Source of the DNA: Thalassotalea insulae
GTDB taxonomy: Bacteria > Pseudomonadota > Gammaproteobacteria > Enterobacterales > Alteromonadaceae
Length of the DNA: 64,000 nucleotides
Direction: 5' to 3'
Assembly: GCF_030161395.1 (NCBI RefSeq)
Contig: NZ_BSST01000001.1
Location: forward strand, 682,001-746,000
How positions within the stretch are numbered: position 1 is the stretch's first letter; the number at the start of each line of letters is the position of its first letter. Below, piece by piece: positions 9,192 through 18,057 of this stretch. Made by a program: the position numbers and the translations under genes. The notes beneath the pieces are model-generated. The model was given only the letters and a program-made list of their open reading frames with translations. It had not been told where the DNA came from and searched no databases.

Positions 9192-9476
9192 TTATTGACT
9201 CCGATGTTTTGCTTTAGTTAACACCTTTTTTAGAAAACGTGGATTAAACTGCTTATTTCCCGGAGTCAGCATATTCACACCGTATTGTAGATTTCGTGCC
9301 AAACGAGATTTGATAACAGTATCATGCTCTGCTTGTACGATAGCCTGTTGTTTACTTCCCCTCTCACTGGCTTGACTTTGTTTTACAGTAACAAAGGCCG
9401 AAATACAGATCCCGACAATAACCGTCAGTAATACGATAAATACTTTAATAAATGCTTTATTGGCTGAAATCATCAT
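9192..9476 (-). CDS. Small membrane-anchored periplasmic protein, unknown
   Basis: 94 residues, not recognised. Residues about 9-30 form a hydrophobic segment that may be an anchor or a signal peptide (QSQASE follows). The rest is basic and polar and ends KVLTKAKHRSQ. A GAGGAT site lies 4 bases before the first ATG and 7 before the second, so Met2 (9473) is the more likely start. It lies between the HtrA gene and the ABC operon on the same strand, with gaps of about 240 and 100 bp. Confidence 0.5.
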   Translation of the reverse strand: MMISANKAFIKVFIVLLTVIVGICISAFVTVKQSQASERGSKQQAIVQAEHDTVIKSRLARNLQYGVNMLTPGNKQFNPRFLKKVLTKAKHRSQ

Positions 9477-9579
9477 ATATCCTCATTTAAGCAATATAAA
9501 ACAAGTTCAATTAGTTATAACCTATTAAGTGATCAGATTAAGCGGGGCTAAAATAAGCCCCACCTATCTTAATTTTCGC

Positions 9580-10509
9580 TTACTCTGACACTTTTTCTTC
9601 TGAGTTCTCCTCTTGAATACCTACTTTAGAAATAAACTTGTCTAACGATAAATTAGCTAACTTGTCAAACTTCCGCTTAGATAAAGTGAACCATTGATTA
9701 ATGTCTTCTCGCTTAACAAAGTAACTATCCTCATTTGATGCAAAGGAATAAATATATTCCTGCCCTTGATCATCATGAACAATCAGCTTATCCACTGGCT
9801 TAGGTGTATTATTCGCAAGCCCTGACACCGACAAACTGGTTAGTTGATTGACTAATTCCTGAATATTTTCGCTATCCAGTGTCTGCTGTTCACCCAGAGT
9901 TGATGGTGGTACCAACTGCCATTTTTCATCACGCTTAGCTAAACTAATCGCTGCATGACTAATTTGACTGATACCATCAACCGACAGTAAAGTCTTATCT
10001 AACCAGTCATCAATTTCAGTGCTTAACTGATAAGCACTAAACTCGATTGAAAACACTTCATCTTGTTCACTATTTCGCACATAAAGCTGTTTAAAACTCG
10101 GCGATTTTCCTAACAGTAGTGCTTGGCGTTCACCGCTACTGTCGGTATATATGATGTGCTTTTCAAAGCTATCATTCGCCACTTTGAAGCGTTCATGACT
10201 GCTTTGAGTATTCGTCACCGGCCAAGTCACCTGGCTGCGGATAAGCTTATCCGTTACCGCAGCGACTTTACTCTCTGCTAAGGGTAATTTTGGATAACCT
10301 TCTAGCCGCCAACGGTCATTACGTTTAATCAAGGTTAGTTCAGTGTTTTCCGCTATGATTTGTACTTTATTCAATTCATCTTGTTTCATGCTAACAAGGG
10401 CTTGAGATACGTTAGTGTTTTCCATGGCACTATCGGCAGAAAACAATAGGCCCGTGACCACCAGCTGTAATAAAAACAAAGCCGATAATAGGGTGATATG
10501 CTTATTCAT
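9580..10509 (-). CDS. DUF4340 protein, accessory to the Gld-type ABC exporter
   Basis: 309 residues with a signal or anchor segment at the N-terminus (LLSALFLLQLVVTGLLFSA). The body has the DUF4340 pattern: an early WRLEGYPKLPLAESKVAAVTD, and a middle part of beta-strands of the type IIYTDSSGERQALLLGKSP. Proteins of this family are usually coded after a GldA/GldG-type ABC transporter, as here: the permease gene ends 10 bp upstream. Function is not established. A strong AGGAGGA site precedes the ATG. Confidence 0.78.
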   Translation of the reverse strand: MNKHITLLSALFLLQLVVTGLLFSADSAMENTNVSQALVSMKQDELNKVQIIAENTELTLIKRNDRWRLEGYPKLPLAESKVAAVTDKLIRSQVTWPVTNTQSSHERFKVANDSFEKHIIYTDSSGERQALLLGKSPSFKQLYVRNSEQDEVFSIEFSAYQLSTEIDDWLDKTLLSVDGISQISHAAISLAKRDEKWQLVPPSTLGEQQTLDSENIQELVNQLTSLSVSGLANNTPKPVDKLIVHDDQGQEYIYSFASNEDSYFVKREDINQWFTLSKRKFDKLANLSLDKFISKVGIQEENSEEKVSE

Positions 10510-10519
10510 CTTATTCCTC

Positions 10520-13429
10520 CTATTGCGCTAACCAAGCTAAATATTGACGTTGTTTACGTTTTCTACGCTGACGATCCCACAGCGCAATTACAGCTAACAT
10601 AGCAAACGCTAAAATATAATTGCCGTATTCCCAAATCAGTTGTTCATTATGCTCCATCGGTGGCAAAGTACGATTGAAATTGCCGCGAGAACGTATACTC
10701 ATTAGCGCACGATCTTCTAATGACCAATCTACGGTATTCACTAACAGCTGCAGACTATTTAAGTAGTCGGTTTGCGAGACGCCACCGGTTAGTTGCAATA
10801 CTTGATCTTGTACAAAATCATTTGAGCTAAACAAAATAATACGAGCACTATCAGGCGCATGCTTAATGACACTGCTGACATCCAATTGAGTCGACTCTGA
10901 TGTCTCAGCGCTATCACTTTCGTTATCAGTAACAGTTTTTGTGCCTGTGGCTTGCTCAGTTTTAGCCGCTAACAACGGGGATTCTTTATCAGCAAAATAC
11001 GAGGAGAACTGCCCTTGTGCTATCACCCCCATCAGTTGCTTCCCAGTATCACCTTGCGCGTTATAGCTAGTTTCACCTAGCTGATTCACCGTCGGCATAA
11101 TATCTAACGACGTCGATGTCCAGGCGCCGGCCGAACTTGAAATCAACGGCGTATAACTGACGTTCGCTTTATTATCATCAAGAGTAATAGGTGACGACCA
11201 CGCCATGGTTAACTGGGGTAATTCAGAGGTGATTAAATTGTCTTTATTCAACCCTTGCCGAACATCTGCAAAATACGGATAGTCTAACATCCGCATTTCT
11301 TGCAGTTGAAAACCACCAACATTACGCGTCACTGGAATAGGAAAAGCTGCATTGCTCGCATCCATCACTAAACTATTTTCTATCGTCAAACCATGATGTG
11401 ACAACCAATTTGAGAGTCCACTGTCAACCGGCGACATCGACAAGCTTCTGCCAGTGAAATTAACACTATAAGGTGAAGTCGCGGCAATGACCGTGCCCCC
11501 TTTCATCAAAAACTGATCAACGGCAAACAGCTGTTTTTCATCAAGCGACTTTGGTGCCATTAACATCAGGATGTCTGCTTGACCGGAAACTGAGCCGTCA
11601 GATAAATCTTCTTTTAACACGTTAAGCTCTGCACCTAGCATACGCTCTAACTGGCTGAAACTGGCACTTGCTGCGCCATACCCGTAAGGTGCCGCCGATG
11701 GCGTCACTAAGGCTACATTTTTAGTAAAGCCGGTGGCAAAACGTTTAATTGCCGCATCCAAATTACGTTCAAAGCTGGCTTGACTAAAATCATCCAGAGG
11801 GATCTGGACAACTTGTTCCCCCCCTGTAAGAGTGAGGTAAAAATAGAAAGCTTGATCTGAAAAGACGCTGGTTGCCATTGGCTGAAAACCATAGTCATCT
11901 GCAATTTGCTGTGCCACTTTTCCGCCATTTTCTTCCGGCTCAACAAAATTTATCGCTAATTTATTGCCTGATTTTTCCTGTACTTTATCAAGCTGCTCAG
12001 TGATTGTTTGTTTAAATATGACCAATTGCTCAGGCAGTTTATCGTTTGCAGAAATATAACCGGTAAATGTTAATCCCTGTTTGACGGTATCAAACAAATT
12101 TCCGGCACTTTGATAGTTCTGTAAAACATTTTTAATTGCCCGGGTAATATCATGCTCAGGATTACGCAATAGCACTTCCACATCCGACTCTGCCCGCGCA
12201 TTAACTTCAATTAAATCTCTAAAACCAAGCACTTCATGTTCATCGCCATACTGCACTAAGACATTAAAATATGAGCTGACAATAGACGCTTGATAACGAT
12301 CGGCAACTTGAAATGGCATCGGCTTAATACCAAATGCCGTATTGGCTTCTTGCTCAAGTTCCGGTTGCTGCTGAGGATCTACAAATTCAACTCTCACCCT
12401 GCCATCTGCAATGACTTGATATTCTTCGAGTAAATCTTTTATTTGTGGCACTAATGGCGCCAGCAGTGGGTGTGTTTTTTCACTAAAGTAACCACGGATC
12501 AACAATGGTTCTTGCAACTGGGTCAAATAGTGCTTGGTCGCTTGAGAAATGGAATATTGCTTACCTGCTGTAGTATCCCAACGCAGTTGTGGTAACTGGC
12601 TTAACCATAAATTAGCGCTCAGCAAATTAACCACAAGTAAAGCCGTTAGCAACTGCCAGTGTATATGATGCGCTGTTTTATCATGGCTAACCCAACGCTC
12701 CTGCTCCAAATAGTACGTATTAAGTGCTAAAAACACTAGCGTCAGTGACAGGTAATAATACAAGTCGCGAATATCAATCACCCCCCGTGTAATATCGTTA
12801 AAACGCGACCCCGTACCTAATTGCCTTAAAAACTCCGCACCTTGGTGACCGAAAAAGTCAGTAATTGCCGCAGTGCCGATAAAATAAAATAAGCCGCTGA
12901 TCACACAGGCAGTAATTAAGCTTACAATTTGGTTGTCACTTCTGGCAGAAACCGCAAGCCCGATAGCAAGATAAGCGCTTCCAAGTAACATCACTGCGAG
13001 ATAACCAGAGATCACTGGACCCCAATCCAGTTCACCGAGCAAGCTGACAGTAATAGGCAACGGAATAGTAATAAGCAGTGCAAGACCTAAAAGCACCAGA
13101 CAACTTAAGAACTTACCAACAACAAAATGCCATAGTGGTACGGCTAAGGTGTGGACGTATTCAATGGTGCCACTGCGTCGTTCTTCACTCCATAACCGCA
13201 TGGTTAATGTTGAACATAAGAAAATAAGTAGCACCGGCATCCATTCAAACATAGGCCGAACATCGGTAATATTGCGCGAAAAGAATGCTTCTCCCCAGAA
13301 AAAGATAAACAGCGTTACCGCAACAAACGCACCAATAAACAAATAAGCAATAGGCGATGAAAAAAACAAGGCCAGTTCTTTTTGCGCAATGCGAAAACAA
13401 TTAAATTTAGCAGATTGCTCAGGCAGCAT
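10520..13429 (-). CDS. ABC-2 permease fused to GldG-like auxiliary domain
   Basis: The N-terminal 250 residues are an ABC-2 permease: ELALFFSSPIAYLFIGAFVA, then LWSEERRSGTIEYVHTLAV and about six transmembrane helices. The remainder is a large periplasmic GldG-like auxiliary domain (about residues 270-930) and a last membrane helix before a basic tail. In gliding bacteroidetes GldF and GldG are separate chains; here they are one. I place the start at the second Met (13429) because GGGGAAGGGGG lies just ahead of it, giving an 11-bp overlap with the ATPase gene. Substrate unknown. Confidence 0.85.
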   Translation of the reverse strand: MLPEQSAKFNCFRIAQKELALFFSSPIAYLFIGAFVAVTLFIFFWGEAFFSRNITDVRPMFEWMPVLLIFLCSTLTMRLWSEERRSGTIEYVHTLAVPLWHFVVGKFLSCLVLLGLALLITIPLPITVSLLGELDWGPVISGYLAVMLLGSAYLAIGLAVSARSDNQIVSLITACVISGLFYFIGTAAITDFFGHQGAEFLRQLGTGSRFNDITRGVIDIRDLYYYLSLTLVFLALNTYYLEQERWVSHDKTAHHIHWQLLTALLVVNLLSANLWLSQLPQLRWDTTAGKQYSISQATKHYLTQLQEPLLIRGYFSEKTHPLLAPLVPQIKDLLEEYQVIADGRVRVEFVDPQQQPELEQEANTAFGIKPMPFQVADRYQASIVSSYFNVLVQYGDEHEVLGFRDLIEVNARAESDVEVLLRNPEHDITRAIKNVLQNYQSAGNLFDTVKQGLTFTGYISANDKLPEQLVIFKQTITEQLDKVQEKSGNKLAINFVEPEENGGKVAQQIADDYGFQPMATSVFSDQAFYFYLTLTGGEQVVQIPLDDFSQASFERNLDAAIKRFATGFTKNVALVTPSAAPYGYGAASASFSQLERMLGAELNVLKEDLSDGSVSGQADILMLMAPKSLDEKQLFAVDQFLMKGGTVIAATSPYSVNFTGRSLSMSPVDSGLSNWLSHHGLTIENSLVMDASNAAFPIPVTRNVGGFQLQEMRMLDYPYFADVRQGLNKDNLITSELPQLTMAWSSPITLDDNKANVSYTPLISSSAGAWTSTSLDIMPTVNQLGETSYNAQGDTGKQLMGVIAQGQFSSYFADKESPLLAAKTEQATGTKTVTDNESDSAETSESTQLDVSSVIKHAPDSARIILFSSNDFVQDQVLQLTGGVSQTDYLNSLQLLVNTVDWSLEDRALMSIRSRGNFNRTLPPMEHNEQLIWEYGNYILAFAMLAVIALWDRQRRKRKQRQYLAWLAQ

Positions 13430-14384
13430 TAGACACCCCCTTCCCCTGTTCATGCGATGAATTTTCTATACTTGAGTATTGTTCGTTATTGATTTGATTA
13501 AATACCGTTTCTAAATCACGTTTTTTCCGGTACAAGGCAAATAGATTAGCATCAGAGTTCACTATGGCTTTACTTAGTTCAGTGCAAATTGTCCGTGAAA
13601 ATTCCGGCTTAGAGATTTCAACCATCAGTTGGTGTTCACTGATTCGCTCGAGCGCTTTGACACCAGAGATTTGCTTAATAATTGCCAAGTCCTGACAATC
13701 AGTTTCCACAATAAGCTGCTGACTGTGTTGCAGCGCATCCAATTTTTCGTCAAGCACTAGTTGTCCGGCTTTAAGAATAAGAGCCCGGTCACACAATGCA
13801 TTGACTTCCTGCATGATATGAGTTGACAAAATGACCGTAGCATCTTGAGCTATTTCTTTAATTAACTGTCGCATATGCTGAGTTTGTTCAGGATCTAAGC
13901 CATTGGTTGGCTCATCAAGTATCAGCAATTTAGGGTTTGCTAAAATCGCTTGGGCCACGCCAACTCGCTGTTTATAACCACGAGAAAGTGTTTGTATCGG
14001 TGCTAATAACTTGCTTGATAAATCCGTTGCTTTAATGACACGTTTAATTTCAGCCACTTTTTTATCCGCTTTTAAGCCCTTTAAGTCAGCGGCATAATCT
14101 AAGTACTCTGCAACCGTCATTTCAGGGTAAACCGGCAGATTTTCAGGTAAATAACCTAAGTGTTGTTGTAATAATTTAGGATTATCATTAAGTGAAATAC
14201 CATCTAATGACACCTCCCCTTTATCAGCTTCTAAATAGCCACTGATAATCTTCATTATCGTCGTTTTACCCGCGCCATTGTGGCCGAGCAAACCGATGAT
14301 TTCACCTTTTTTAATTGAGAAACTCACATTATTAACGGCAATAAAATTACCATAACTGCGAGTTAATTGACTCACGTTCAGCAT
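13419..14384 (-). CDS. ABC transporter ATPase (GldA-like)
   Basis: Powers the permease coded immediately downstream. It has Walker A (GHNGAGKTTIMK), the signature (LSRGYKQRVGVAQA), Walker B (LLILDEPTNGLDP) and the switch His (VILSTHIMQEV). A C-terminal regulatory part of about 90 residues is normal for the DrrA/GldA group. The ATG follows GGAG by 6 bases. It is the first gene of a three-gene unit (ATPase, permease-GldG, DUF4340), with overlap and a 10-bp gap showing tight coupling. Confidence 0.92.
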   Translation of the reverse strand: MLNVSQLTRSYGNFIAVNNVSFSIKKGEIIGLLGHNGAGKTTIMKIISGYLEADKGEVSLDGISLNDNPKLLQQHLGYLPENLPVYPEMTVAEYLDYAADLKGLKADKKVAEIKRVIKATDLSSKLLAPIQTLSRGYKQRVGVAQAILANPKLLILDEPTNGLDPEQTQHMRQLIKEIAQDATVILSTHIMQEVNALCDRALILKAGQLVLDEKLDALQHSQQLIVETDCQDLAIIKQISGVKALERISEHQLMVEISKPEFSRTICTELSKAIVNSDANLFALYRKKRDLETVFNQINNEQYSSIENSSHEQGKGVSNAA

Positions 14385-14399
14385 GATAGTCTCCGAAAG

Positions 14400-14489
14400 T
14401 TACTGGAAAATTGTCGTTTTAGTTGTTAGTGCTAACTGATCAGCTATTTCTACCGTACGGATGACGGTTGAATGGGTCGAAAAATACAT
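14400..14489 (-). CDS. Possible 29-residue leader ORF before the ABC operon
   Basis: A short frame, MYFSTHSTVIRTVEIADQ and on to a TAA, sits 15 bp ahead of the ATPase start. The ATG has a GGAG 9 bases upstream, which is unusually good for a chance ORF. The peptide is not hydrophobic and matches nothing I know. It could be a translated leader or coincidence. Confidence 0.3.
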   Translation of the reverse strand: MYFSTHSTVIRTVEIADQLALTTKTTIFQ

Positions 14490-14664
14490 TGTTAAAGTCT
14501 CCATATTTACTGGGAACATTCCCAAAAACAAAGTACATAACGAGTCAATTTTTTTGATATGGGCAAAAATTAAAAGTTCAAGTTTCAACAACTAAAAATT
14601 TTTAACTGATTATTTTCAGCTAGTTATTCGTTAAAAATCACTACGATAAGTCTGCTATTTAAAC

Positions 14665-14688
14665 AGAGGGTGTACAATGACACCCTCT
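14665..14688. terminator. Hairpin after the Hsp20 gene
   Basis: AGAGGGTGT pairs with ACACCCTCT around a 6-base loop, 6 bp past the Hsp20 stop codon. The downstream T-run in the gene's direction is short, so it is a moderate terminator; the opposite side has a better run (ATTTTT). Confidence 0.65.
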
Positions 14689-14694
14689 ACATTT

Positions 14695-15165
14695 TTACGC
14701 AGCTTTAGTTTCTTTCTGCTGAGCCTTATGCTCAATAGCACTAGTCTTTTGATTAATGGCTATTGACTTAGGCTTCATCGCCTCTGGAATTTCTTTTACC
14801 AGCTCAATAGTTAACAAGCCATTAGCAAGAGCGGCGTTAGTGACTTCAACGTAATCGGCCAAGTTGAATTTGCGCTCAAAAGTGCGAGTGGCAATTCCGT
14901 GGTACAAATAATTACGCTCGTCTTTTGCGTTCTTTTCGCCTCGTACCGTGAGTACGCCTTTCTCTACTTGTATATCGAGTTGCTCTTGAGCAAAGCCAGC
15001 GACAGCCAACGTAATGGCATAGTGGTTTTCTTCAATAGCTTCGATATTATATGGTGGGTAACCGCTGGCGGTTGTTTCTGATGCTAACGCACTGTCTAAT
15101 AAAGACGCTAAACCATCAAAGCCAATACTGCTGCGGTATAGTGGGGTTAAATCAACTGAGTTCAT
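14695..15165 (-). CDS. Small heat shock protein Hsp20 (IbpA-like)
   Basis: An ATP-independent holdase that binds unfolded proteins. From the chosen start the protein begins MNSVDLTPLYRSSIGFDGL, the classic IbpA/IbpB N-terminus, followed by the alpha-crystallin domain (YNIEAIEENHYAITLAVAGF to NGLLTIEL) and a C-terminal tail with the IPEAMKPK segment near the usual I-x-I/V anchor region. I prefer the second of two adjacent ATGs because the GGAGG site is 7 bases from it. About 156 residues is normal. The 5' leader contains a likely ROSE-type thermometer. Confidence 0.92.
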   Translation of the reverse strand: MNSVDLTPLYRSSIGFDGLASLLDSALASETTASGYPPYNIEAIEENHYAITLAVAGFAQEQLDIQVEKGVLTVRGEKNAKDERNYLYHGIATRTFERKFNLADYVEVTNAALANGLLTIELVKEIPEAMKPKSIAINQKTSAIEHKAQQKETKAA

Positions 15166-15188
15166 CATATATCCTCCAATAGAAGCAA
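15166..15188 (-). promoter_or_regulatory. ROSE-like RNA thermometer hairpin covering the Hsp20 ribosome site
   Basis: The mRNA reads UUGCUUCUAUUGGAGGAU just before the start. UUGCUUC can pair with GGAGGA around a 4-base loop, leaving a G-G mismatch inside the helix. A UUGCU or UYGCU stretch facing the Shine-Dalgarno with a G opposite G is the hallmark of the ROSE elements of small heat shock genes. Pairing was done by eye. Confidence 0.6.
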
Positions 15189-15410
15189 CATAAAATAAAA
15201 ACAATTAAGTGTGGCTAAGCTTCCAATTTAGACAACCTAACCACATAGATCTATTTAGGGTTTGAACGGTGAAAATCAATATTTTTATTTATAGTATTTT
15301 CAAATATAAATACAGGTTCTAATTCACAAATAAAATATTGAGTTCAGCATAGCTAAAAATTATTCAGCGTAGCCCAGGCGTTTAATTGACGCCACAGTCT
15401 TTAGTAATGT

Positions 15411-15746
15411 CTACACTATAACCTTGGCATAGCTGGCACGATCGATATCAGCAACCTCTACGGAAATAGAGCAGTTAGTCATAGTTAATGTTTTTAATTG
15501 TCCTAAAACTAATTGAGTTAATGCTGATTTTTGTTCACTATTGCGCCCTGACAGTATATTTAACGTAACGTGTATAAAACTAAGGTTTAGCTTACCCGTT
15601 TGATAATTAGCATAGGGTAAAGCTCTTACCTTGATATCACTGCCTTCAGGGTCAAATAAATTGGAAGCTAACGCTCCTTTATAGACCAAAGGAACTAACG
15701 TTTCTCCATCAATATTGGCTGAATGCTCGATTACACAATGTGGCAT
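15411..15746 (-). CDS. 5-carboxymethyl-2-hydroxymuconate isomerase family protein
   Basis: A tautomerase-superfamily protein with catalytic Pro2 exposed after Met removal (MPHCVIEHSANI). Length, 111 residues, and blocks such as LSFIHVTLNILSGRNSEQK and VEVADIDRASYAKV near the C-terminus fit the HpaF-type isomerase of homoprotocatechuate breakdown. No other gene of that pathway lies nearby, so the true substrate may differ. A GGAG site is 7 bases before the ATG. Confidence 0.83.
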   Translation of the reverse strand: MPHCVIEHSANIDGETLVPLVYKGALASNLFDPEGSDIKVRALPYANYQTGKLNLSFIHVTLNILSGRNSEQKSALTQLVLGQLKTLTMTNCSISVEVADIDRASYAKVIV

Positions 15747-15827
15747 TAAAATCTCCTTGTATAGGTGCGCTACAAACTATTAAGTGCGTTAAAGCTTGAT
15801 TAGAGCGCATGATTGAGCGGGCCAGAG

Positions 15828-16127
15828 TTAGTTTTCGTTTGCATATAAATAAGCAGGTAATGCACATGACAAACCTACCGTACAACTTAATACAAAGAAA
15901 ACTAAAGGCTTAGGAGCTGATGAGCTTTTCGCACGCTGAAAAATAAAACACCAAAAAACAACTGTTGCTAATAACACATCCGCGGTAAAGCCACTCGCCG
16001 CCTTATTCGCAAATATTTGTGTGATAAATAAGGAAAAATTCAGCCCTTCTACTTGCATAAATTGAATATAAAAAAGATAAGGGATCACAGCCCCAATAAT
16101 AGCTAACAGTAAGTAAATATTTTTCAT
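15828..16127 (-). CDS. DUF2834-type small membrane protein
   Basis: About 99 residues with three predicted membrane helices (residues about 2-17, 40-60 and 75-95). The spacing and the block FTADVLLATVVFWCFIF resemble the DUF2834 family of unknown role. The frame is open farther upstream, but the ATG at 16127 is preceded by GGAG at 6 bases and begins MKNIYLLLAIIGAV, so I chose it. Confidence 0.65.
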   Translation of the reverse strand: MKNIYLLLAIIGAVIPYLFYIQFMQVEGLNFSLFITQIFANKAASGFTADVLLATVVFWCFIFQRAKSSSAPKPLVFFVLSCTVGLSCALPAYLYANEN

Positions 16128-16246
16128 TAAAACTCCATCTATAAATACAATAAACAACACTAACAGTGACAGGTTTAAGGTAATGCCTGTGTATTCACGA
16201 AACTCAATCAATTGGCGCGGCCCGAAAACCCGATTGATTACGATAA

Positions 16247-16684
16247 CTACCTGTTTGCTTGCCTGATAAAATTATGTCCGAGAATAAACATAACTCCGGT
16301 TAAAAACCAAATAGCACCAGCAATTGTGCTAAATATGCTGACTAATTCCGGATAAATAAAAGACGATGGGATAGTTGCTAATCCTCGGACGATGCAAAGC
16401 GTTGAAATCACATAAACAGCTAAAGAGAGTAATGGTAAACGCCTAATAACCCTTGCACTTGAGAGTGAGTAAAGTCCAACAATAATAAATAGCAAAGATA
16501 TAAAAGCTGTACTCAAAGGCGCTAATAAGGTGCCATTTTCTGCTGACTGTACAATTTCTGGCGGTGCCATCTGAGCAGCATAACACTGCGGCCCAAGAAA
16601 AATGCAGGACATATGGGCAATGGCGGTACCTACCGCGATTAATGCAACGAGCATAAGTAACCATAATCCAATCTTTTTATTCAT
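16247..16684 (-). CDS. Four-helix membrane protein, unknown
   Basis: About 145 residues from MNKKIGLWLLM. Hydrophobic segments lie at about 5-25, 58-78, 88-110 and 115-137. A CIFLGPQCYAAQMAPPEIV loop follows helix 1. I do not recognise a family. Choosing this start leaves a 35-bp gap to the gene upstream, another four-helix protein on the same strand; the longer frame would overlap it. The two may form a membrane pair. Confidence 0.55.
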   Translation of the reverse strand: MNKKIGLWLLMLVALIAVGTAIAHMSCIFLGPQCYAAQMAPPEIVQSAENGTLLAPLSTAFISLLFIIVGLYSLSSARVIRRLPLLSLAVYVISTLCIVRGLATIPSSFIYPELVSIFSTIAGAIWFLTGVMFILGHNFIRQANR

Positions 16685-16719
16685 AAAAAAACACATCGCT
16701 CTATTACTGTTAACAAGGA

Positions 16720-17097
16720 TTAAATCACACCAATTAACCCAAGAGTGCCAATTGGCAACAATAAACTCCACTGTGGTAAATTAATGAACGAACGATAGCC
16801 AAAAAAGAACCAGCCAACAAGAATAAACACCAGAGAGAATGTAACAAATATTAACGAAATACCGGCAACGACTTGATATAATCCCTGCTGATCAACCCAA
16901 CCGACATAGACTAAGAATGTTGCCAAAATACAAAGAATTACAGATACCATATGCCAAGATGCCAATAAAGTCGCCTTTTGAACATCGGGTAAATTAGTTC
17001 TTAGAAATGGTCGAACGGGGTCAATTTGCCCAGCCAATATATGTATTAAAGCCGTACACAGCCCAATAATACCCGCACTTAGAACCCATAAATTCAT
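16720..17097 (-). CDS. Four-helix membrane protein, unknown
   Basis: 125 residues with hydrophobic segments at about 4-22, 45-65, 75-98 and 108-125. A conserved-looking loop (HILAGQIDPVRPFLRTNLPDV) follows helix 1, and a His-containing helix 2 (SWHMVSVILCILATFL). It is the first gene of a likely pair with the next membrane protein. Function unknown. A GGGAAAG site lies 7 bases before the ATG. Confidence 0.6.
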   Translation of the reverse strand: MNLWVLSAGIIGLCTALIHILAGQIDPVRPFLRTNLPDVQKATLLASWHMVSVILCILATFLVYVGWVDQQGLYQVVAGISLIFVTFSLVFILVGWFFFGYRSFINLPQWSLLLPIGTLGLIGVI

Positions 17098-17255
17098 CAG
17101 TATCTTTCCCTATTTACCTAATACTTTTATTCTCTGCATGACATCAACTAGATATTTGGATAACTCAACATTAGCCCTTTCACTAACCCAACCGGAAAAG
17201 TTGAGTAACACCCGGTAAACGGACAACGTATAAAAACTATCTCTATATTGCTACA

Positions 17256-17810
17256 TTAATTAGCAGTATTTTTTAGCCAATGACCAATTAAACAGGTTAT
17301 AGATTCAACTGAATCTACTTGCTGAATGATAAGGTCACAATCTTCTCTGATCTGATGAGTTGACTCAATATAAATTTCTCGAAAATGATCTTCATACATG
17401 GATAAATATTGAGCAATAGCATTTAACGAATCACTGTTGGGATGATTGATATTTCTCATAATTACCCGGGATAAACAGATCTCCATTGGCATATCGAGTA
17501 AAATTACGTAATCGATTAACGAAGAAATTGAATCTCTGCTTCTACCAAATGGCTCTTCAATAAAAACATAATCGCTATTACTGTCAGAAATCAATTGATG
17601 AAGTGCATCTATAAGTTTAGGCGTTTTTATATTTGATGCGTCCGCCCCATTATGATGCCAGCGTTTCATATCCTTAGGGTAAGTGTTTTCATCGGTATGA
17701 TCATCAAACAATAAAAAAGGACAAGAAAACTTTTTCGACAACGATCTAATTACCGAGGTTTTTCCGCTCCCCGAAACACCACTTATTGCGACTACTTTTG
17801 CTTTATTCAT
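17256..17810 (-). CDS. P-loop nucleoside/nucleotide kinase-like protein
   Basis: 184 residues. Walker A is GVSGSGKTSV at residues 10-19. An acidic Walker B-like strand follows (YVFIEEPFG), and a lid-like segment rich in Arg (LSRVIMRNINHP). The overall pattern resembles uridine kinase or small AAA-type kinases often carried as accessory genes. The substrate cannot be told. A relic attC site lies directly upstream (17840-17919), which suggests this gene once formed part of the cassette array farther right. Confidence 0.7.
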   Translation of the reverse strand: MNKAKVVAISGVSGSGKTSVIRSLSKKFSCPFLLFDDHTDENTYPKDMKRWHHNGADASNIKTPKLIDALHQLISDSNSDYVFIEEPFGRSRDSISSLIDYVILLDMPMEICLSRVIMRNINHPNSDSLNAIAQYLSMYEDHFREIYIESTHQIREDCDLIIQQVDSVESITCLIGHWLKNTAN

Positions 17811-17839
17811 ATAGTTTTAAAGGCCAATATCAGTGTCAT

Positions 17840-17919
17840 CTCACGTCTTAATCCGTAACTCACAACAACTTGCTGAAATCGAGCAAGCTATTAGCAGCTG
17901 ATTTAACTCATTGTTATAT
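17840..17919 (-). repeat. Degenerate attC-like site (relic)
   Basis: Read on the minus strand it starts ATAACAA, contains GCTGCTAATAGCTTGCTCG (closely like GCTGCTAACAGTTTGCTCG in the attC at 28933-29033) and ends GACGTGAG, two changes from the usual GGCGTTAG core. The normal GTT crossover triplet is lost, so it should not recombine. Confidence 0.5.
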
Positions 17920-18057
17920 TAAAATTTATGCAATACTATCATCATTCCAATAAACTTTATTTGATACCGGTCGTTTAAGTAAATAGCTCCTGTGATCTTC
18001 ATATCTTTCATTTGATCAAAAGGATGAAGATCGGCTATTCACATAAACTAATCACTA

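Noticed and set aside
16202..16236. Inverted repeat TCAATC/GATTGA between the DUF2834 gene and the next membrane gene
   Set aside because: Short arms with a long loop and no T-run; not clearly a terminator or operator.
17098..17255. Possible further attC relic with GGGTTAG and CCGG pairs
   Set aside because: No paired cores at a proper spacing; similarity to the array's sites is too weak.
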